Below, piece by piece: positions 21,680 to 31,967 of a stretch of DNA of 64,000 nucleotides. The notes beneath the pieces were generated by a model, which worked only from the letters and a program-made list of their open reading frames with translations, ran no database searches and was not told the origin of the DNA. How positions within the stretch are numbered: the first letter of the stretch is position 1; the number at the start of each line of letters is the position of its first letter. The position numbers and the translations under genes are program-made. Source of the stretch: Halomonas sp. 1513 (lineage in GTDB: Bacteria; Pseudomonadota; Gammaproteobacteria; Pseudomonadales; Halomonadaceae); contig CP019326.1 in the NCBI GenBank assembly GCA_001971685.1, positions 1,550,001-1,614,000 of the forward strand, read 5' to 3'.

Positions 21680-22117
21680 ATGTTTAGCCACGTACTGGTG
21701 GTGTGCACCGGCAACATCTGTCGCAGCCCGGTGGCTGCGGCAATGCTGCGCCGACAGCGTCCCGAGCTTCAAGTGGAATCCGCGGGGCTAGGGGCGATGG
21801 TAGGTCAAGGAGTGGAGTCCACTGCCTTGCAGCTAGCACAGGCCGATGGACTTGACCTTAAAACCCATCGAGCACGCCAGCTAGAGGGCCGGATGCTGAC
21901 TGACGCAGATCTGATCCTGGTCATGAGCGATGGCCAACGGCGTGAACTTGGCAGCCGCTGGCCAGAGATGCTGGGAAAGACCATGCGCCTTGGGCAGTGG
22001 CTCGACGATGGTAAAGGGCGAGATATTTCCGACCCCTACCGCAAGAGCCGGGACGTCTTCGTACATGTTCACCAACTTTTGGCTAATGCAACAGAGGGAT
22101 GGGCATCAAGGTTATGA
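21680..22117 (+). CDS. wzb: Low-molecular-weight protein tyrosine phosphatase
   Basis: 145 residues. The P-loop VCTGNICRSP (Cys9, Arg15) and the general-acid motif DPYRKS near 119 identify a low-Mr tyrosine phosphatase. In capsule systems this enzyme dephosphorylates the C-terminal tyrosine cluster of Wzc so that polymer export can cycle. It lies between wza and wzc, 2 bp after wza and 47 bp before wzc, as in group 1 capsule operons. Confidence 0.94.
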   Translation: MFSHVLVVCTGNICRSPVAAAMLRRQRPELQVESAGLGAMVGQGVESTALQLAQADGLDLKTHRARQLEGRMLTDADLILVMSDGQRRELGSRWPEMLGKTMRLGQWLDDGKGRDISDPYRKSRDVFVHVHQLLANATEGWASRL

Positions 22118-22164
22118 ATAGCGACGCCCAATATTCTCCTTTTCACTCTTCGAAGTAGACCCCA

Positions 22165-24363
22165 ATGGCTGATAAATCTGTGACCCAAGCCCCACCCGAG
22201 GAAACTATCGACCTAGGCCGTATGATCGGTGTCCTATTCGATCATAAGTGGTTGATCATTTTCATCACCGGCTTGTTTGCTGCAGTCGGTATCATTCATG
22301 GCATGCTAGCAACGCCGATTTACCAATCGGATGCACTGGTTCAGGTCGAGCGGCGTTCGAGCGTGAGTCCGTTAGGTGACGTGGCCAACATCATTGGTAT
22401 GGAAGGGCTGAACACGCCGGCCGAGCTGGAAATATTGCAGTCGCGCATGGTGCTCGGGCAAGTCGTGGACCGGCTTGGCCAGGATGTTATTATTCGTCCA
22501 GTCGAAGTGCCGGTCATCGGCAATTTTGTGTTGCGTCGCAATGTTCCACGCCCACCTTTCATGGAAGGACAGCCACACATATGGGGTAACGAAAGTATTG
22601 ATGTGCCGCGCTTCGAGTTGGCCGAACGGCGCCGGGGGCAGCAGATTCTGGTCGAGCGGATCATCGACGACCGCTATCGGGTGCTGGTCAACGGGGAGGC
22701 AGTCGGCAATGGTGACATTGGCGAGCCAACGGTCTTCCTGGATGGCGATCTGGAATTGACCATCGACGCTTTCGATGCCGCCGTCGGTGCACGCTTTCAA
22801 CTGCTGAGGCAGCATCGCAACTCTGCCATCGGCTCCATCGGCGGCCGTCTGCAGGTCATCGAGGCAGGAGGGCGGGGCACGCCGACTGGCATGCTACGCA
22901 TGACCATGGTCGGCCCGGATACTCAAGAGATCACTCGCACACTCGATGCCGTCGCAGAAACCTTCCTGACCCAGAACGTCGAGCGCCAGTCTGCACAGGC
23001 CCAGCAGAGCTTGGAATTTCTTGAGCAGCAGGCCCCGGAACTGCGCGAGCAACTGGTAGGCGCCGAGCAGAGCCTCAACGAGTACCGGGCGAACCTGGAT
23101 AGCGTAGACCTGAGTAGCGAAGCCCAAGCGGCGATTCAGCGCTACATCGAGCTCGATACGCGTCTCAACGAGCTCGAGTTTCAGGAAGCCGAGCTGGCGC
23201 AGCGTTACACCCCTAGTCACCCTAGCTACCAGGCGCTTTTGCGGCAGAAGAGTCAGATCGAACGGGATCGCGTCGAGCTCAATGCTCGCGTCAATGAGCT
23301 ACCGGCCGCCCAGCAGGAAGTCGTGCGACGCACTCGCGATGTTGAGGTGACTCAAGCGATTTACGTCAATGTGCTCAACAAGATGCAGGAGCTGCAGGTC
23401 GCTAGGGCCGGCACGATCGGTAATATTCGCATCATCGACCGTGCCGCTATTTCCGGGCAGGTGTCGCCGAACAAGACCCAAACCACCGTATTGGCGACGC
23501 TGCTTGGCCTGATTCTGGTGGTAGGCGGTGTCCTGCTGCGCGAGCTGCTGCGCCGTGGCGTGGACTCTCCTGAGCAGATCGAGTCTGCCGGCCTGCCGGT
23601 ATATGCCACCATTCCGCTCTCGACGGCGCAGAACAAGCTGGCCCGTCGGGTCAAGCGTAACCGCCGCAAGCCCGCTCAGGATATCGTGGTGGGGGTGCTG
23701 GCGGATCGTGAGCCCTCCGACCTGGCATTGGAAGCACTACGCGGCCTGCGAACCAGTCTGCACTTTGCCATGCTCGAAGGGCGTAATAATCGCCTGATGA
23801 TCACCGGCCCAAGCCCCGGGGTTGGCAAGAGCTTCGTCAGTATCAACCTGGGGGCCGTTACCGCTCAGGCGGGCAAGCGGGTGCTGATCATCGATGCCGA
23901 CCTGCGCAAAGGCCACATTCACCACGCCTTCGGCAAGAAAAGTGAGAACGGCCTGGCGGACTTCCTGGCCGGGCAGATACCGCTGGATGACATCATCCAG
24001 CCTACCGGCATGGATAACTACAGGGTGGTAACGCGGGGCACTGCGCCGCCCAATCCTTCGGAACTGCTCATGCAGCCGCGCTTCGCCGAGGCAATGCAAA
24101 CCCTCAGCCAGCAGTTCGACTTGATCATCGTTGATACCCCACCGGTACTTGCCGTAACCGATGCCAGCGTGGTCGGCAAGCAGTGCGATACCACACTGCT
24201 GGTGGCCCGCTTCGAGACTAACCCGGTGCGCGAGATCATGGCGGCCAAGCGGCGTCTGGAAGGGACTGGAGTGATAGTACAGGGAGCCATCTTGAATGCC
24301 ATGGAGCGCAAGGCATCGACGGCCTCGGGGCATTATGGCTATTACTTCTATAATTATCGTTAA
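22165..24363 (+). CDS. wzc: Polysaccharide co-polymerase / BY-kinase
   Basis: 732-residue inner-membrane tyrosine autokinase that sets chain length and couples polymerisation to export through Wza. The Wzz domain starts at TIDLGRMIGVLFDHKWLI, with helices near 28-50 and 442-462. A long periplasmic coiled coil lies between (QAQQSLEFLEQQAPELREQL). The cytoplasmic kinase has Walker A GPSPGVGKS near 547, Walker A' VLIIDADLRKG near 574 and Walker B FDLIIVDTPP near 651. The C terminus is a tyrosine cluster (GHYGYYFYNYR), the substrate for autophosphorylation and for Wzb. All parts of an active BY-kinase are present. Confidence 0.95.
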   Translation: MADKSVTQAPPEETIDLGRMIGVLFDHKWLIIFITGLFAAVGIIHGMLATPIYQSDALVQVERRSSVSPLGDVANIIGMEGLNTPAELEILQSRMVLGQVVDRLGQDVIIRPVEVPVIGNFVLRRNVPRPPFMEGQPHIWGNESIDVPRFELAERRRGQQILVERIIDDRYRVLVNGEAVGNGDIGEPTVFLDGDLELTIDAFDAAVGARFQLLRQHRNSAIGSIGGRLQVIEAGGRGTPTGMLRMTMVGPDTQEITRTLDAVAETFLTQNVERQSAQAQQSLEFLEQQAPELREQLVGAEQSLNEYRANLDSVDLSSEAQAAIQRYIELDTRLNELEFQEAELAQRYTPSHPSYQALLRQKSQIERDRVELNARVNELPAAQQEVVRRTRDVEVTQAIYVNVLNKMQELQVARAGTIGNIRIIDRAAISGQVSPNKTQTTVLATLLGLILVVGGVLLRELLRRGVDSPEQIESAGLPVYATIPLSTAQNKLARRVKRNRRKPAQDIVVGVLADREPSDLALEALRGLRTSLHFAMLEGRNNRLMITGPSPGVGKSFVSINLGAVTAQAGKRVLIIDADLRKGHIHHAFGKKSENGLADFLAGQIPLDDIIQPTGMDNYRVVTRGTAPPNPSELLMQPRFAEAMQTLSQQFDLIIVDTPPVLAVTDASVVGKQCDTTLLVARFETNPVREIMAAKRRLEGTGVIVQGAILNAMERKASTASGHYGYYFYNYR

Positions 24364-24385
24364 CTAATATTCAGGCAGTGAACTC

Positions 24386-25408
24386 ATGAAAGTACTCGTA
24401 ACGGGTAGTGCCGGTTTCATCGGTTTCCATACCGTCAAGCGCCTGCTCGAGCGTGGCGATAGCGTAGTGGGGTTCGATAGCGTCAATGACTACTATGACC
24501 CAAATATCAAGGAGGCGCGGCTAGCGATACTCGAGGAAACTGCCGCACGCACCGCAAGCGACTATCATTTCGTGCGCGATAACCTTGCCAACCAGCAAGC
24601 GGTTGACGCCTGCTTCAAGGATCACGCAATCGATCGCGTGATCCACCTGGCCGCACAGGCGGGAGTGCGCTACTCCTTGGAAAATCCCCACAGCTATGTA
24701 GAGAGTAACGTGGTGGCCTTCACCAATATTCTGGAGGCTTGCCGCTATGCCAAGGTGGAACACCTCACCTATGCCAGCACCAGCAGTGTCTACGGCGCCA
24801 ACACCAGGATGCCGTTTTCCGAGCATGACGGTGCCAACCACCCCCTGCAGTTCTATGCTGCGACCAAGAAAGCCAACGAGATGATGGCGCACAGCTATAG
24901 TCATCTGTTCGGTTTGCCTACCACCGGGCTGCGCTTCTTCACGGTATATGGACCCTGGGGCCGGCCGGACATGGCGCTGTTCAAGTTCACCAAGAACATC
25001 CTGGCCGACGAGCCGATCCCGGTGTTCAACCATGGCAACCACACCCGCGACTTTACTTACGTGGACGACATCGTCGAGGGAGTGATTCGCGCCAGCGACC
25101 AGATCGCCGAGCCCAACCCCGACTGGGACAGCAGCCAGCCGGACCCCGCGACCAGCAATGCGCCGTATCGGTTATTCAACATCGGCAACAACGATCCAGT
25201 GAAGCTGAGTGCATATATCGAGGCGATCGAAGCGGCACTGGACAAGCCGGCCAAGCGCGACTTGCTGCCCCTGCAACTGGGGGATGTGCCCGATACCTAC
25301 GCCGACAGCAGCGAACTCGAGATGGCGGTCGATTACAAGCCTGCAACGCCCGTGGCGGAAGGGGTGGCGAACTTCGTGGCCTGGTATCGCGACTTCTATC
25401 AGGTGTGA
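24386..25408 (+). CDS. UDP-glucuronate 4-epimerase-like NAD-dependent epimerase
   Basis: 340-residue extended SDR enzyme. The NAD motif GSAGFIGFH is near residue 7, the [16 protein letters not shown] stretch near 92, and the catalytic YAATKKANE near 158. The [14 protein letters not shown] segment near 35-50 is typical of UDP-glucuronate or UDP-galacturonate 4-epimerases rather than GalE. With the following ugd gene it would make UDP-GlcA and then UDP-GalA in the cytoplasm. It starts 22 bp after wzc and ends 61 bp before ugd. Confidence 0.9.
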   Translation: MKVLVTGSAGFIGFHTVKRLLERGDSVVGFDSVNDYYDPNIKEARLAILEETAARTASDYHFVRDNLANQQAVDACFKDHAIDRVIHLAAQAGVRYSLENPHSYVESNVVAFTNILEACRYAKVEHLTYASTSSVYGANTRMPFSEHDGANHPLQFYAATKKANEMMAHSYSHLFGLPTTGLRFFTVYGPWGRPDMALFKFTKNILADEPIPVFNHGNHTRDFTYVDDIVEGVIRASDQIAEPNPDWDSSQPDPATSNAPYRLFNIGNNDPVKLSAYIEAIEAALDKPAKRDLLPLQLGDVPDTYADSSELEMAVDYKPATPVAEGVANFVAWYRDFYQV

Positions 25409-25469
25409 GCTTCAGCTCGGCAGACCACTGGATCTTCGCTTTAGTGAGAGACACAAGGAATCAACGAGC

Positions 25470-26741
25470 ATGAACGTTACGGTGTTTGGAACGGGGTATG
25501 TCGGCCTTGTACAGGGAGTCATCCTGGCCGATGTGGGCCACCATGTGGTGTGCGTCGATGTGGATGCCGAGAAGGTCGAGCGGCTGATCCAAGGCCAGAT
25601 CCCGATCTATGAGCCGGGGCTGGAACCGCTGGTGCGCGAGAACTATGCCGCGGGCCGGCTAGAGTTGACCACAGATGCCGAGGCGGGGGTCAAGCACGGC
25701 CAGGTGCAGTTCATTGCCGTCGGTACGCCTCCTGACGAAGATGGCGCTGCCGATCTCCAGTACGTACTCGCAGTAGCAGCAACCATTGCCGAACACATGC
25801 AGCGCGACCTGATCATTATCGACAAGTCGACGGTGCCCGTGGGTACCGCCGACAAGGTGAAAGCCAAGGTCGCGGAGGTGCTCGCCAAGCGTGATCGAAG
25901 TGACCTCGGATTCGAAGTCGTCTCCAACCCGGGGTTTCTCAAAGAGGGCAGCGCCGTCGCCGACTGTCAGAAACCCGACCGAATCATCATCGGCACCGAG
26001 GACGCATCCACCATCGACGTGATGCGCGAGCTTTATGCGCCGTTCAATCGCAACCACGACAAGATCATCGTCATGGATGTGCGCAGCGCGGAGCTTACCA
26101 AGTATGCCGCCAACTGCATGCTCGCCACCAAGATCAGCTTCATGAATGAGATGGCCAACCTGGCTGAGCGGCTTGGGGCCGATATCGAGATGGTTCGCCG
26201 GGGTATTGGCTCCGACCCGCGCATCGGTTATCACTTCATCTACCCCGGGGTGAGCTATGGAGGCTCATGCTTCCCCAAGGACGTACAGGCACTGATTCGT
26301 ACTGCCGGAGACATCGACTTCGATGCCAAGGTGCTCAAAGCCGTAGAGGCCCGTAATCAGGATCAGAAGACTACGCTCTTCGCGAAGATCGACCGACACT
26401 TCAACGGCGAGCTCGGCGACAAGACCTTTGCCGTGTGGGGCCTGTCTTTCAAGCCGAACACCGATGATATGCGCGAGGCACCAAGCCGCGTGCTGATGGA
26501 AGCCCTATGGAAGGCCGGTGCCAAGGTCCAGGCATACGATCCTGAAGCCATGGAAGAGACGCAGCGTCTCTTTGGGCCGCGCGACGACCTGACGCTGTGT
26601 GGCACCAAGGAAGCGGCTCTGAAGGGCGCCGATGCGCTGGCCATTGTCACCGAGTGGCAGAGCTTTCGCGCACCTGACTTGGAGCTCATCAAATTTCAGC
26701 CCAGTGAGCCAATGGTGTTTGATGGGCGCAACATGTTCTAG
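25470..26741 (+). CDS. ugd: UDP-glucose 6-dehydrogenase
   Basis: 423 residues. Oxidises UDP-glucose to UDP-glucuronate with two NAD. Features are the N-terminal NAD site [12 protein letters not shown] near 4, the catalytic stretch [18 protein letters not shown] near 256 with the nucleophilic Cys, and the C-terminal domain with [17 protein letters not shown] near 325. The chosen ATG 25470 starts exactly at the Rossmann strand and has AAGGAA upstream; a longer frame upstream overlaps the epimerase gene and is not used. It supplies substrate to the preceding epimerase. A weak inverted repeat (TAGTCAG/CTGACTA, 26775-26813) follows. Confidence 0.94.
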   Translation: MNVTVFGTGYVGLVQGVILADVGHHVVCVDVDAEKVERLIQGQIPIYEPGLEPLVRENYAAGRLELTTDAEAGVKHGQVQFIAVGTPPDEDGAADLQYVLAVAATIAEHMQRDLIIIDKSTVPVGTADKVKAKVAEVLAKRDRSDLGFEVVSNPGFLKEGSAVADCQKPDRIIIGTEDASTIDVMRELYAPFNRNHDKIIVMDVRSAELTKYAANCMLATKISFMNEMANLAERLGADIEMVRRGIGSDPRIGYHFIYPGVSYGGSCFPKDVQALIRTAGDIDFDAKVLKAVEARNQDQKTTLFAKIDRHFNGELGDKTFAVWGLSFKPNTDDMREAPSRVLMEALWKAGAKVQAYDPEAMEETQRLFGPRDDLTLCGTKEAALKGADALAIVTEWQSFRAPDLELIKFQPSEPMVFDGRNMF

Positions 26742-26982
26742 CCAGCACACATGAACAAAAAAGGATTTACTTACTAGTCAGTGGTTCTTTAAAGGTTGTG
26801 AACTTTCTGACTATTAATTCATTTGGAAAAACTTTTCTTTAAACTGTAACTGTGGTGTCACGGATTATCATATCGCCTATAGCAGTTATACTCTGCTAGC
26901 CGCAAGGGAGCTTCTTAGCAACTCATCCGGGAGCAGGTTCATGGACTTCAAGCTGCGTAAGCAGGCCACAACAACACCGAAG

Positions 26983-27562
26983 AACCGTGCCGGACTACGA
27001 GCCGGGCTATGTGCGCATCAATATCAAACACCTGCCCGAAATGCCCGATGAGCAGCAGATGCACTACCTGTTCGTTGCCATCGACCGTGCGACACGCTGG
27101 GGTCACTTGGAGGTCCGGAACAGCTAGTCTGCGAAGGATGCTCGGTCGTTTATGAAGCAGGTGGCGAAGAAGACTTCCTTCAAGATCCATACGTTGCTTA
27201 CTTACAATGTAAAGTCGTTTATAGATCGCTTCACTCAAGCAGGTGAGCGCAAGCCCACTGGGCGCAATCCCTTCGATCAGGAGTACCTGGCCCTCGGCAT
27301 CGAGCACCGCCTTATCAAGCTCGAAAGCCCACAAACAAACGGCATAGTTGAAAGCCTCAATGGCCGAATCAGCGATGTCATGGCAACTCGACGCTATACT
27401 TCTGGTGAAGACCTGGAGCAGACGCTCAAGCAGTGCTGCTGGCTGTATAATCACCATATTCCGCAGAAGGCGCTACAACGTCAATCGCCGATCACGGCGA
27501 TAAAAGAGTGGCAGGCTAAGCGGCCAGAGCTATTTACCAAACGGGTGGTCAATTACTCGTGA
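26983..27562 (+). pseudogene. IS481-family transposase remnant
   Basis: Decayed DDE transposase of the IS481 type. The frame reads PDYEPGYVRINIKHLPEMPD, then FVAIDRATRW (first catalytic Asp), an in-frame TAG at 27127-27129, then LLTYNVKSFIDRF, where the family has LTDNGKEFTDRF, so the second catalytic Asp is now Tyr. It continues to NGIVESLNGRISDV (Glu present) and a family-like C terminus ending at 27562. The N-terminal third with the helix-turn-helix is missing. No terminal repeats are obvious. It separates ugd from the ABC flippase; the 240 bp before it hold no recognisable gene. Confidence 0.85.
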
Positions 27563-27584
27563 CCCGACCATAATAGGATTTCGT

Positions 27585-29381
27585 ATGTTTAGACGTGTCC
27601 GTCAACTTTGGAAGTTACTGAACAAAGAGCAGCGCAAGAGGCTCCTTAGGCTTCAAGTGCTTGTTGTGATCATGGCCTTCGCCGAAGTGGCGGGCGTTGT
27701 GGCGATTGGTCCATTCATGGCTGTAGTTGGAGATATGGGCAGGCTGGAAGGTGAGGGTACACTCGCGCAGCTTTACCATATAAGTGGCTTGGAAACACCA
27801 CAAAAATTTCTCTTCTGGCTGGGGGTGGCTGTTCTGATCGCTCTCGCGGGTGCCGCCGCGATATCTATCTATGTAACATGGCAGCTAGCACTCTACGCGC
27901 AGCAGGTTGGAGCAGAGTTGTCTGTTCGTCTTTTCGAACATTATATGCAGCAGCCGTGGCTATTTCACGCAAGCGGCAGTAGCAGCCAGCTGATCAACAA
28001 GATTGCTCAGGAGACCACGAGGGTAACAGACAATATTATTCAGCCGTTAATGAAGATGAATGCTAAGGGAGTGCTTGTGTTGGTCATGGCCACGACTATT
28101 TTCATTTTCAATCCAGTAGTGGCTTTGATTGGCCTTGTGCTTTTCGCTACAGCATATTGGGGGCTTTTCCGCACAGTACGTAGGAGATTAACGAACAATG
28201 GTAAAACTGTTTCTTCAACTAACCGCATGCGATTCAAGCTTATGAATGAAGGGTTTGGTGGCATAAAAGACACCTTGTTACTGGGTCGACAGGCGGATTT
28301 TAACCGACGTTTTGAAGTGGCCAGCAAAAAAATGGGACTGGCGAAAGGGATGACAAGCGGGCTCTCTCAGGTACCAAGGTATGCTATGGAATTATTAGCT
28401 TTCGGTGCAGTGATTTCTCTAGTGTTATACTTATTAGCAGCACATGAGGGGGATTTAGGTAACATTCTTCCGGTTCTTTCTATTTATGCTTTGGCAGGTT
28501 TCAAGTTACTACCCGCTTTTCAGCAGGTTTACGCTAGTCTTGCGAAAATAAAAGGTAATATTTCTTCATTTGATGTGATGGAGGATGACTTAGTGGCCAG
28601 TCAGAATGCTGTCCGTGGCCAGTCTGCGATGGAATTAGGCAAGCTTTCGCCAAAGCAAGCTATCACCCTGGATGACATTCACTTCAGCTATCCTGACAAG
28701 GATGTCAAAGCGTTGGACGGTTTAACAATGGAGATACCATGCGATGAACTAATTGGCTTAGTGGGCGCTTCTGGTTCTGGTAAGTCTACAGCCATTGACG
28801 TGCTCCTAGGGTTGATAGTACCTCAGAAGGGCAGACTTATGATCGACGGCGAAACGTTGACAGACGAGAACATGCGGGCTTGGCAGAACAGTGTTGGGTT
28901 TGTATCACAAGCAATCTTTCTCTCCGATGCCAGTATTCGTGAAAATATTGCCTTTGGCATACCTCCTGATGAAATCGATGATGAACGTGTCATGCACGCA
29001 GCACATATGGCCCGCTTGGATGAACTGATTGAGCGGCTTTCTGACGGATTGGCGACTCGCGTAGGAGAACGCGGTATTCAGCTTTCAGGTGGGCAGCGTC
29101 AGCGGATAGGAATTGCTCGTGCGCTCTATGACGATGCGGCAGTACTGGTGCTTGATGAAGCTACCAGTGCATTAGATGGTATTACTGAAAAGCTTGTAAT
29201 GGACGCCATTCACGACTTCTCGGGAAAAAAGACAATTATCATGATTGCCCATCGATTAGCCACAGTAAAAAAATGTGACTGCATATACCTTATCAGCGAA
29301 GGAAAGCTAGTTGATAAAGGTACTTTCTTCGAACTTGAAGGGAGAAATAGCATATTCAAACGCATGGCAGATCATTCCTAA
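27585..29381 (+). CDS. ABC transporter, PglK-like lipid-linked oligosaccharide flippase
   Basis: 598-residue half-transporter with fused membrane and nucleotide-binding domains. Five to six hydrophobic helices occupy about 20-310. The ATPase carries Walker A GASGSGKST near 394, signature LSGGQRQRIGIAR near 502 and Walker B VLVLDEATSALD near 522. The N-terminal region (RLLRLQVLVVIMAFAEVAGV) and the overall length resemble PglK/WlaB flippases more than lipid A MsbA. No Wzx-type flippase occurs in the locus, so this protein is the best candidate for moving the lipid-linked repeat across the inner membrane. It starts 23 bp after the IS481 remnant. Confidence 0.85.
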   Translation: MFRRVRQLWKLLNKEQRKRLLRLQVLVVIMAFAEVAGVVAIGPFMAVVGDMGRLEGEGTLAQLYHISGLETPQKFLFWLGVAVLIALAGAAAISIYVTWQLALYAQQVGAELSVRLFEHYMQQPWLFHASGSSSQLINKIAQETTRVTDNIIQPLMKMNAKGVLVLVMATTIFIFNPVVALIGLVLFATAYWGLFRTVRRRLTNNGKTVSSTNRMRFKLMNEGFGGIKDTLLLGRQADFNRRFEVASKKMGLAKGMTSGLSQVPRYAMELLAFGAVISLVLYLLAAHEGDLGNILPVLSIYALAGFKLLPAFQQVYASLAKIKGNISSFDVMEDDLVASQNAVRGQSAMELGKLSPKQAITLDDIHFSYPDKDVKALDGLTMEIPCDELIGLVGASGSGKSTAIDVLLGLIVPQKGRLMIDGETLTDENMRAWQNSVGFVSQAIFLSDASIRENIAFGIPPDEIDDERVMHAAHMARLDELIERLSDGLATRVGERGIQLSGGQRQRIGIARALYDDAAVLVLDEATSALDGITEKLVMDAIHDFSGKKTIIMIAHRLATVKKCDCIYLISEGKLVDKGTFFELEGRNSIFKRMADHS

Positions 29382-29439
29382 ATCAAATTCTAAATGTGTT
29401 AAATTGTTCGTTCGTAGTATAACAGTGGTCTCAAAGACG

Positions 29440-30090
29440 AAGTTCAATACCTGCCACATCAGTTACGGTATTACCATAACTCATTTCTATCGCCACCTCA
29501 CCGCTGAAGACAGTGCCGGCATCATGCTGATGTAGGCTCACAACTCGATTCGAACCATTGCACGGCAACTGGGACGTGCTCTCAGCACTATCTCAAGGAT
29601 CTGGCACGCCACACGATCAGGTCTGATAAGGCCTACGATGCCAGTCTCGCCAGGTACCGAGCCCGGCTGGCCCACTGTAGGACTTGGCGTCGCCCCCAAT
29701 TGCATCATGATAGCGAGCTGATAGGACGGGTGGTCTACTTGCTGCGCAATATAGCCCGCACACATGAAACGCATGTTTCCTATTAATTCTGAGCACCGCG
29801 TTTCACACGAAGTTATTTATAGCGTGCTATACGTCATGCCCGTGGCTCGCTCAATAAGGAGTTAATAACCTGTCTGCGATAAGGCAAAGGTAAGCGGCGA
29901 CGCCGCAGCCGTGTTATGGATCGGCGGCAATAGATCCCGGACTAGGTGTGCATCTACCTACGGTCTCCTGCGATCGCCGGCTCACTGAATACACGGCCGC
30001 GAAAGACGCTGGACAGACGAACACCGCTGGAAGTCTATGCTTAGGTACTCAAGAAAGCCATCGCTGGTCCGAGTGCTATTTAATAAGGTT
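29440..30090 (+). mobile_element. IS30-family transposase remnant, internally deleted
   Basis: Frames broken by stops and shifts spell an IS30 transposase. First comes YRHLTAEDSAGIMLM, stop, AHNSIRTIARQLGRALSTIS (the N-terminal helix-turn-helix), then RKLHHDSELIGRVVYLLRNIA and VSHEVIYSVLYVMP. Next, around 29970-30055, comes the C-terminal end SLNTRPRKTLDRRTPLEVYA followed by a stop. The central catalytic region is missing, so the element is internally deleted and dead. It fills most of the 776-bp gap before the next gene; the last 70 bp carry that gene's AT-rich leader. Confidence 0.75.
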
Positions 30091-30157
30091 ACGCTTAAAC
30101 TTGAGGTCGCCCATATTCTTATGACAACTTTATTTAACATAGTACTCTGAGGGCAAA

Positions 30158-31852
30158 ATGGATTTTATATGGTGCAGTGATAAATCAAAAATTGCTTCCC
30201 TTGAAAAAGGCTTCCTAAGCGTAGGATATATCCCTGAAAGTATAGTTTTTTCTAGCCATGGTGAGTGGGGGGCGATAATTGCAGTTAAAAGCTGTTACAC
30301 GGGTCTTGATCCTTACGAAGATGAAGAGTTTATATGTGTTGTCGTAGGTGACCCTCTGATTGATAAAGGGGAAACAAAAAAACTTGGCTCCTCCGTCCAG
30401 AGCAGCTGCCGTAGTAAACGCATAGCTGATATATGGGGTGAGGGCGGTAAAAATAAGAATATTATGGTTCCTGAACATCCCGCTGCAATTGTTTGTATTA
30501 ATAAAAAGATAAAAAAATCAGAAGTATATACAGATATACTAGGAGCTGTGCCAGTCTACTCAGCAATAAGCGAGGGTGCTGTTTTTCTGTCATCTAGTCC
30601 TGATATTATTGCAGCAATATTAGGGCCGCCTATTGATAAGATTTCGGGTGTAGAGTTAGTAGTAAATGGGCGTATAAATTACCCTTACACCCTTTATGAT
30701 GGGATTGTTCAGCTAGCTCCGGGGGCATTGTATACTCTTCCTGATTTGGCTTTTGAAAAGCTTTGGGTACCGCCAAGCTGTGTCGAGGATACCAGTGCCG
30801 AAGAGTGGGGAGCTTTGATAAAAGAAGAGCTGCAATTATTCTTTAGAGGTATGGCTGTATTGTTGGGAGAAAGTGGCGCTACTACACTCTCTGCTGGAAA
30901 AGATACACGAATGATTTCTCAGCTAGCTTCAAGCTGCATGAGATTGGATGCTGTGACATTGTATCCTGTCAAGAACATTGATTATTATATAACCTCCCTG
31001 GTTGCTAAAAAGATTGGGATAAAATTAAATGGAGTATTGCGAAGTCCCTCACATTATTCTGAATTATACAGATCACGTCCCGTCGGCATTACTACTCAAA
31101 ATTTGTGGGGAGATGCACACTTCCACAACCGAGTGCTTGGTGAGCATCTAAATACACCTTTTATTTTAGGGGGATATTTGGGTGATGCATTCTTACGTGG
31201 AAATAGTATATATAATAAGAGAAGGTTGCAAGCAATTAAAAGAAAAGAAATAAATAGTACTTCTTATGATTGGGTTATTAATGAGATGGGTGCAACATTA
31301 AGTGGAGAAATAGCAAATGCTATCAATACCCGATATTATCAAGCGAGTACAATGCTTGGCTTAGGTATTGAGCATAGGAATGATATGGTAAACAATTACC
31401 CATTTACAAGCATCTTAAGTGCCGCACATTTTCACGCTGCTCGTAGGTATGGTCCTCATTATGAACCTTTCATGTCTAGAAAGCTTGTAGAAATTGCTTT
31501 TAAAATACCCTTGCATCTCAAGAAAGATGAGCTACAAAATAGTTTGTATTCTTCTGTTGGAGTTGGTTTTTCAAGGAAGATATTCTGTGTTTCTTTGCTT
31601 AATAAGTTTGCGAATAGGCTAGGTGTTATTGTACCAGGAAAATACCAGCCGAAATGGTTGAAATATCAAGGGTCGTGGTCTTATCTTGTATCTCCTTATA
31701 ATGAAAGTGATTTGCATAAAGACTTTATGGAATCACTGTCCTTTACAGAAAGTTTGTTAGGTGTTGACTTGCATTCAATTAAAATAGGAAGCAGGAACAA
31801 GGTTGCATGTTTACAAATCATGACAGCACACTCTTTATCTAGAGCCCGTTGA
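30158..31852 (+). CDS. Asparagine synthetase-like amidotransferase homologue, no glutaminase cysteine
   Basis: 564 residues. The C-terminal half has an AsnB-type PP-loop variant, TTLSAGKDTRMI near 243, where SGGxDS would be usual. The N-terminal half resembles the class II glutaminase fold, but residue 2 is Asp and there is no N-terminal Cys. It probably adenylates a carboxylate and uses ammonia or another amine, or it has lost the reaction. In polysaccharide loci, relatives amidate uronic acid carboxyls (WbpS-like); that is inference here. The gene is clearly AT-rich compared with wza-ugd, pointing to transfer. It is not the lasso cyclase of this window, which lies at 50.4-52.3 kb. Confidence 0.75.
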   Translation: MDFIWCSDKSKIASLEKGFLSVGYIPESIVFSSHGEWGAIIAVKSCYTGLDPYEDEEFICVVVGDPLIDKGETKKLGSSVQSSCRSKRIADIWGEGGKNKNIMVPEHPAAIVCINKKIKKSEVYTDILGAVPVYSAISEGAVFLSSSPDIIAAILGPPIDKISGVELVVNGRINYPYTLYDGIVQLAPGALYTLPDLAFEKLWVPPSCVEDTSAEEWGALIKEELQLFFRGMAVLLGESGATTLSAGKDTRMISQLASSCMRLDAVTLYPVKNIDYYITSLVAKKIGIKLNGVLRSPSHYSELYRSRPVGITTQNLWGDAHFHNRVLGEHLNTPFILGGYLGDAFLRGNSIYNKRRLQAIKRKEINSTSYDWVINEMGATLSGEIANAINTRYYQASTMLGLGIEHRNDMVNNYPFTSILSAAHFHAARRYGPHYEPFMSRKLVEIAFKIPLHLKKDELQNSLYSSVGVGFSRKIFCVSLLNKFANRLGVIVPGKYQPKWLKYQGSWSYLVSPYNESDLHKDFMESLSFTESLLGVDLHSIKIGSRNKVACLQIMTAHSLSRAR

Positions 31853-31967
31853 GAATTGTAATTATCAGGCTAAGCAAGTACTATAAGGTATGAGCCTTGT
31901 TTTTATTCAATACAACGGAAATTAAGCTAAGCAGACGACTTTTTGCATTGTCTTAAACGAGAAATAA

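Noticed and set aside
30158..31852. A second lasso cyclase
   Set aside because: It is an asparagine-synthetase homologue, but no precursor, B1 or B2 gene lies near it and the PP-loop differs. Context is glycan synthesis.
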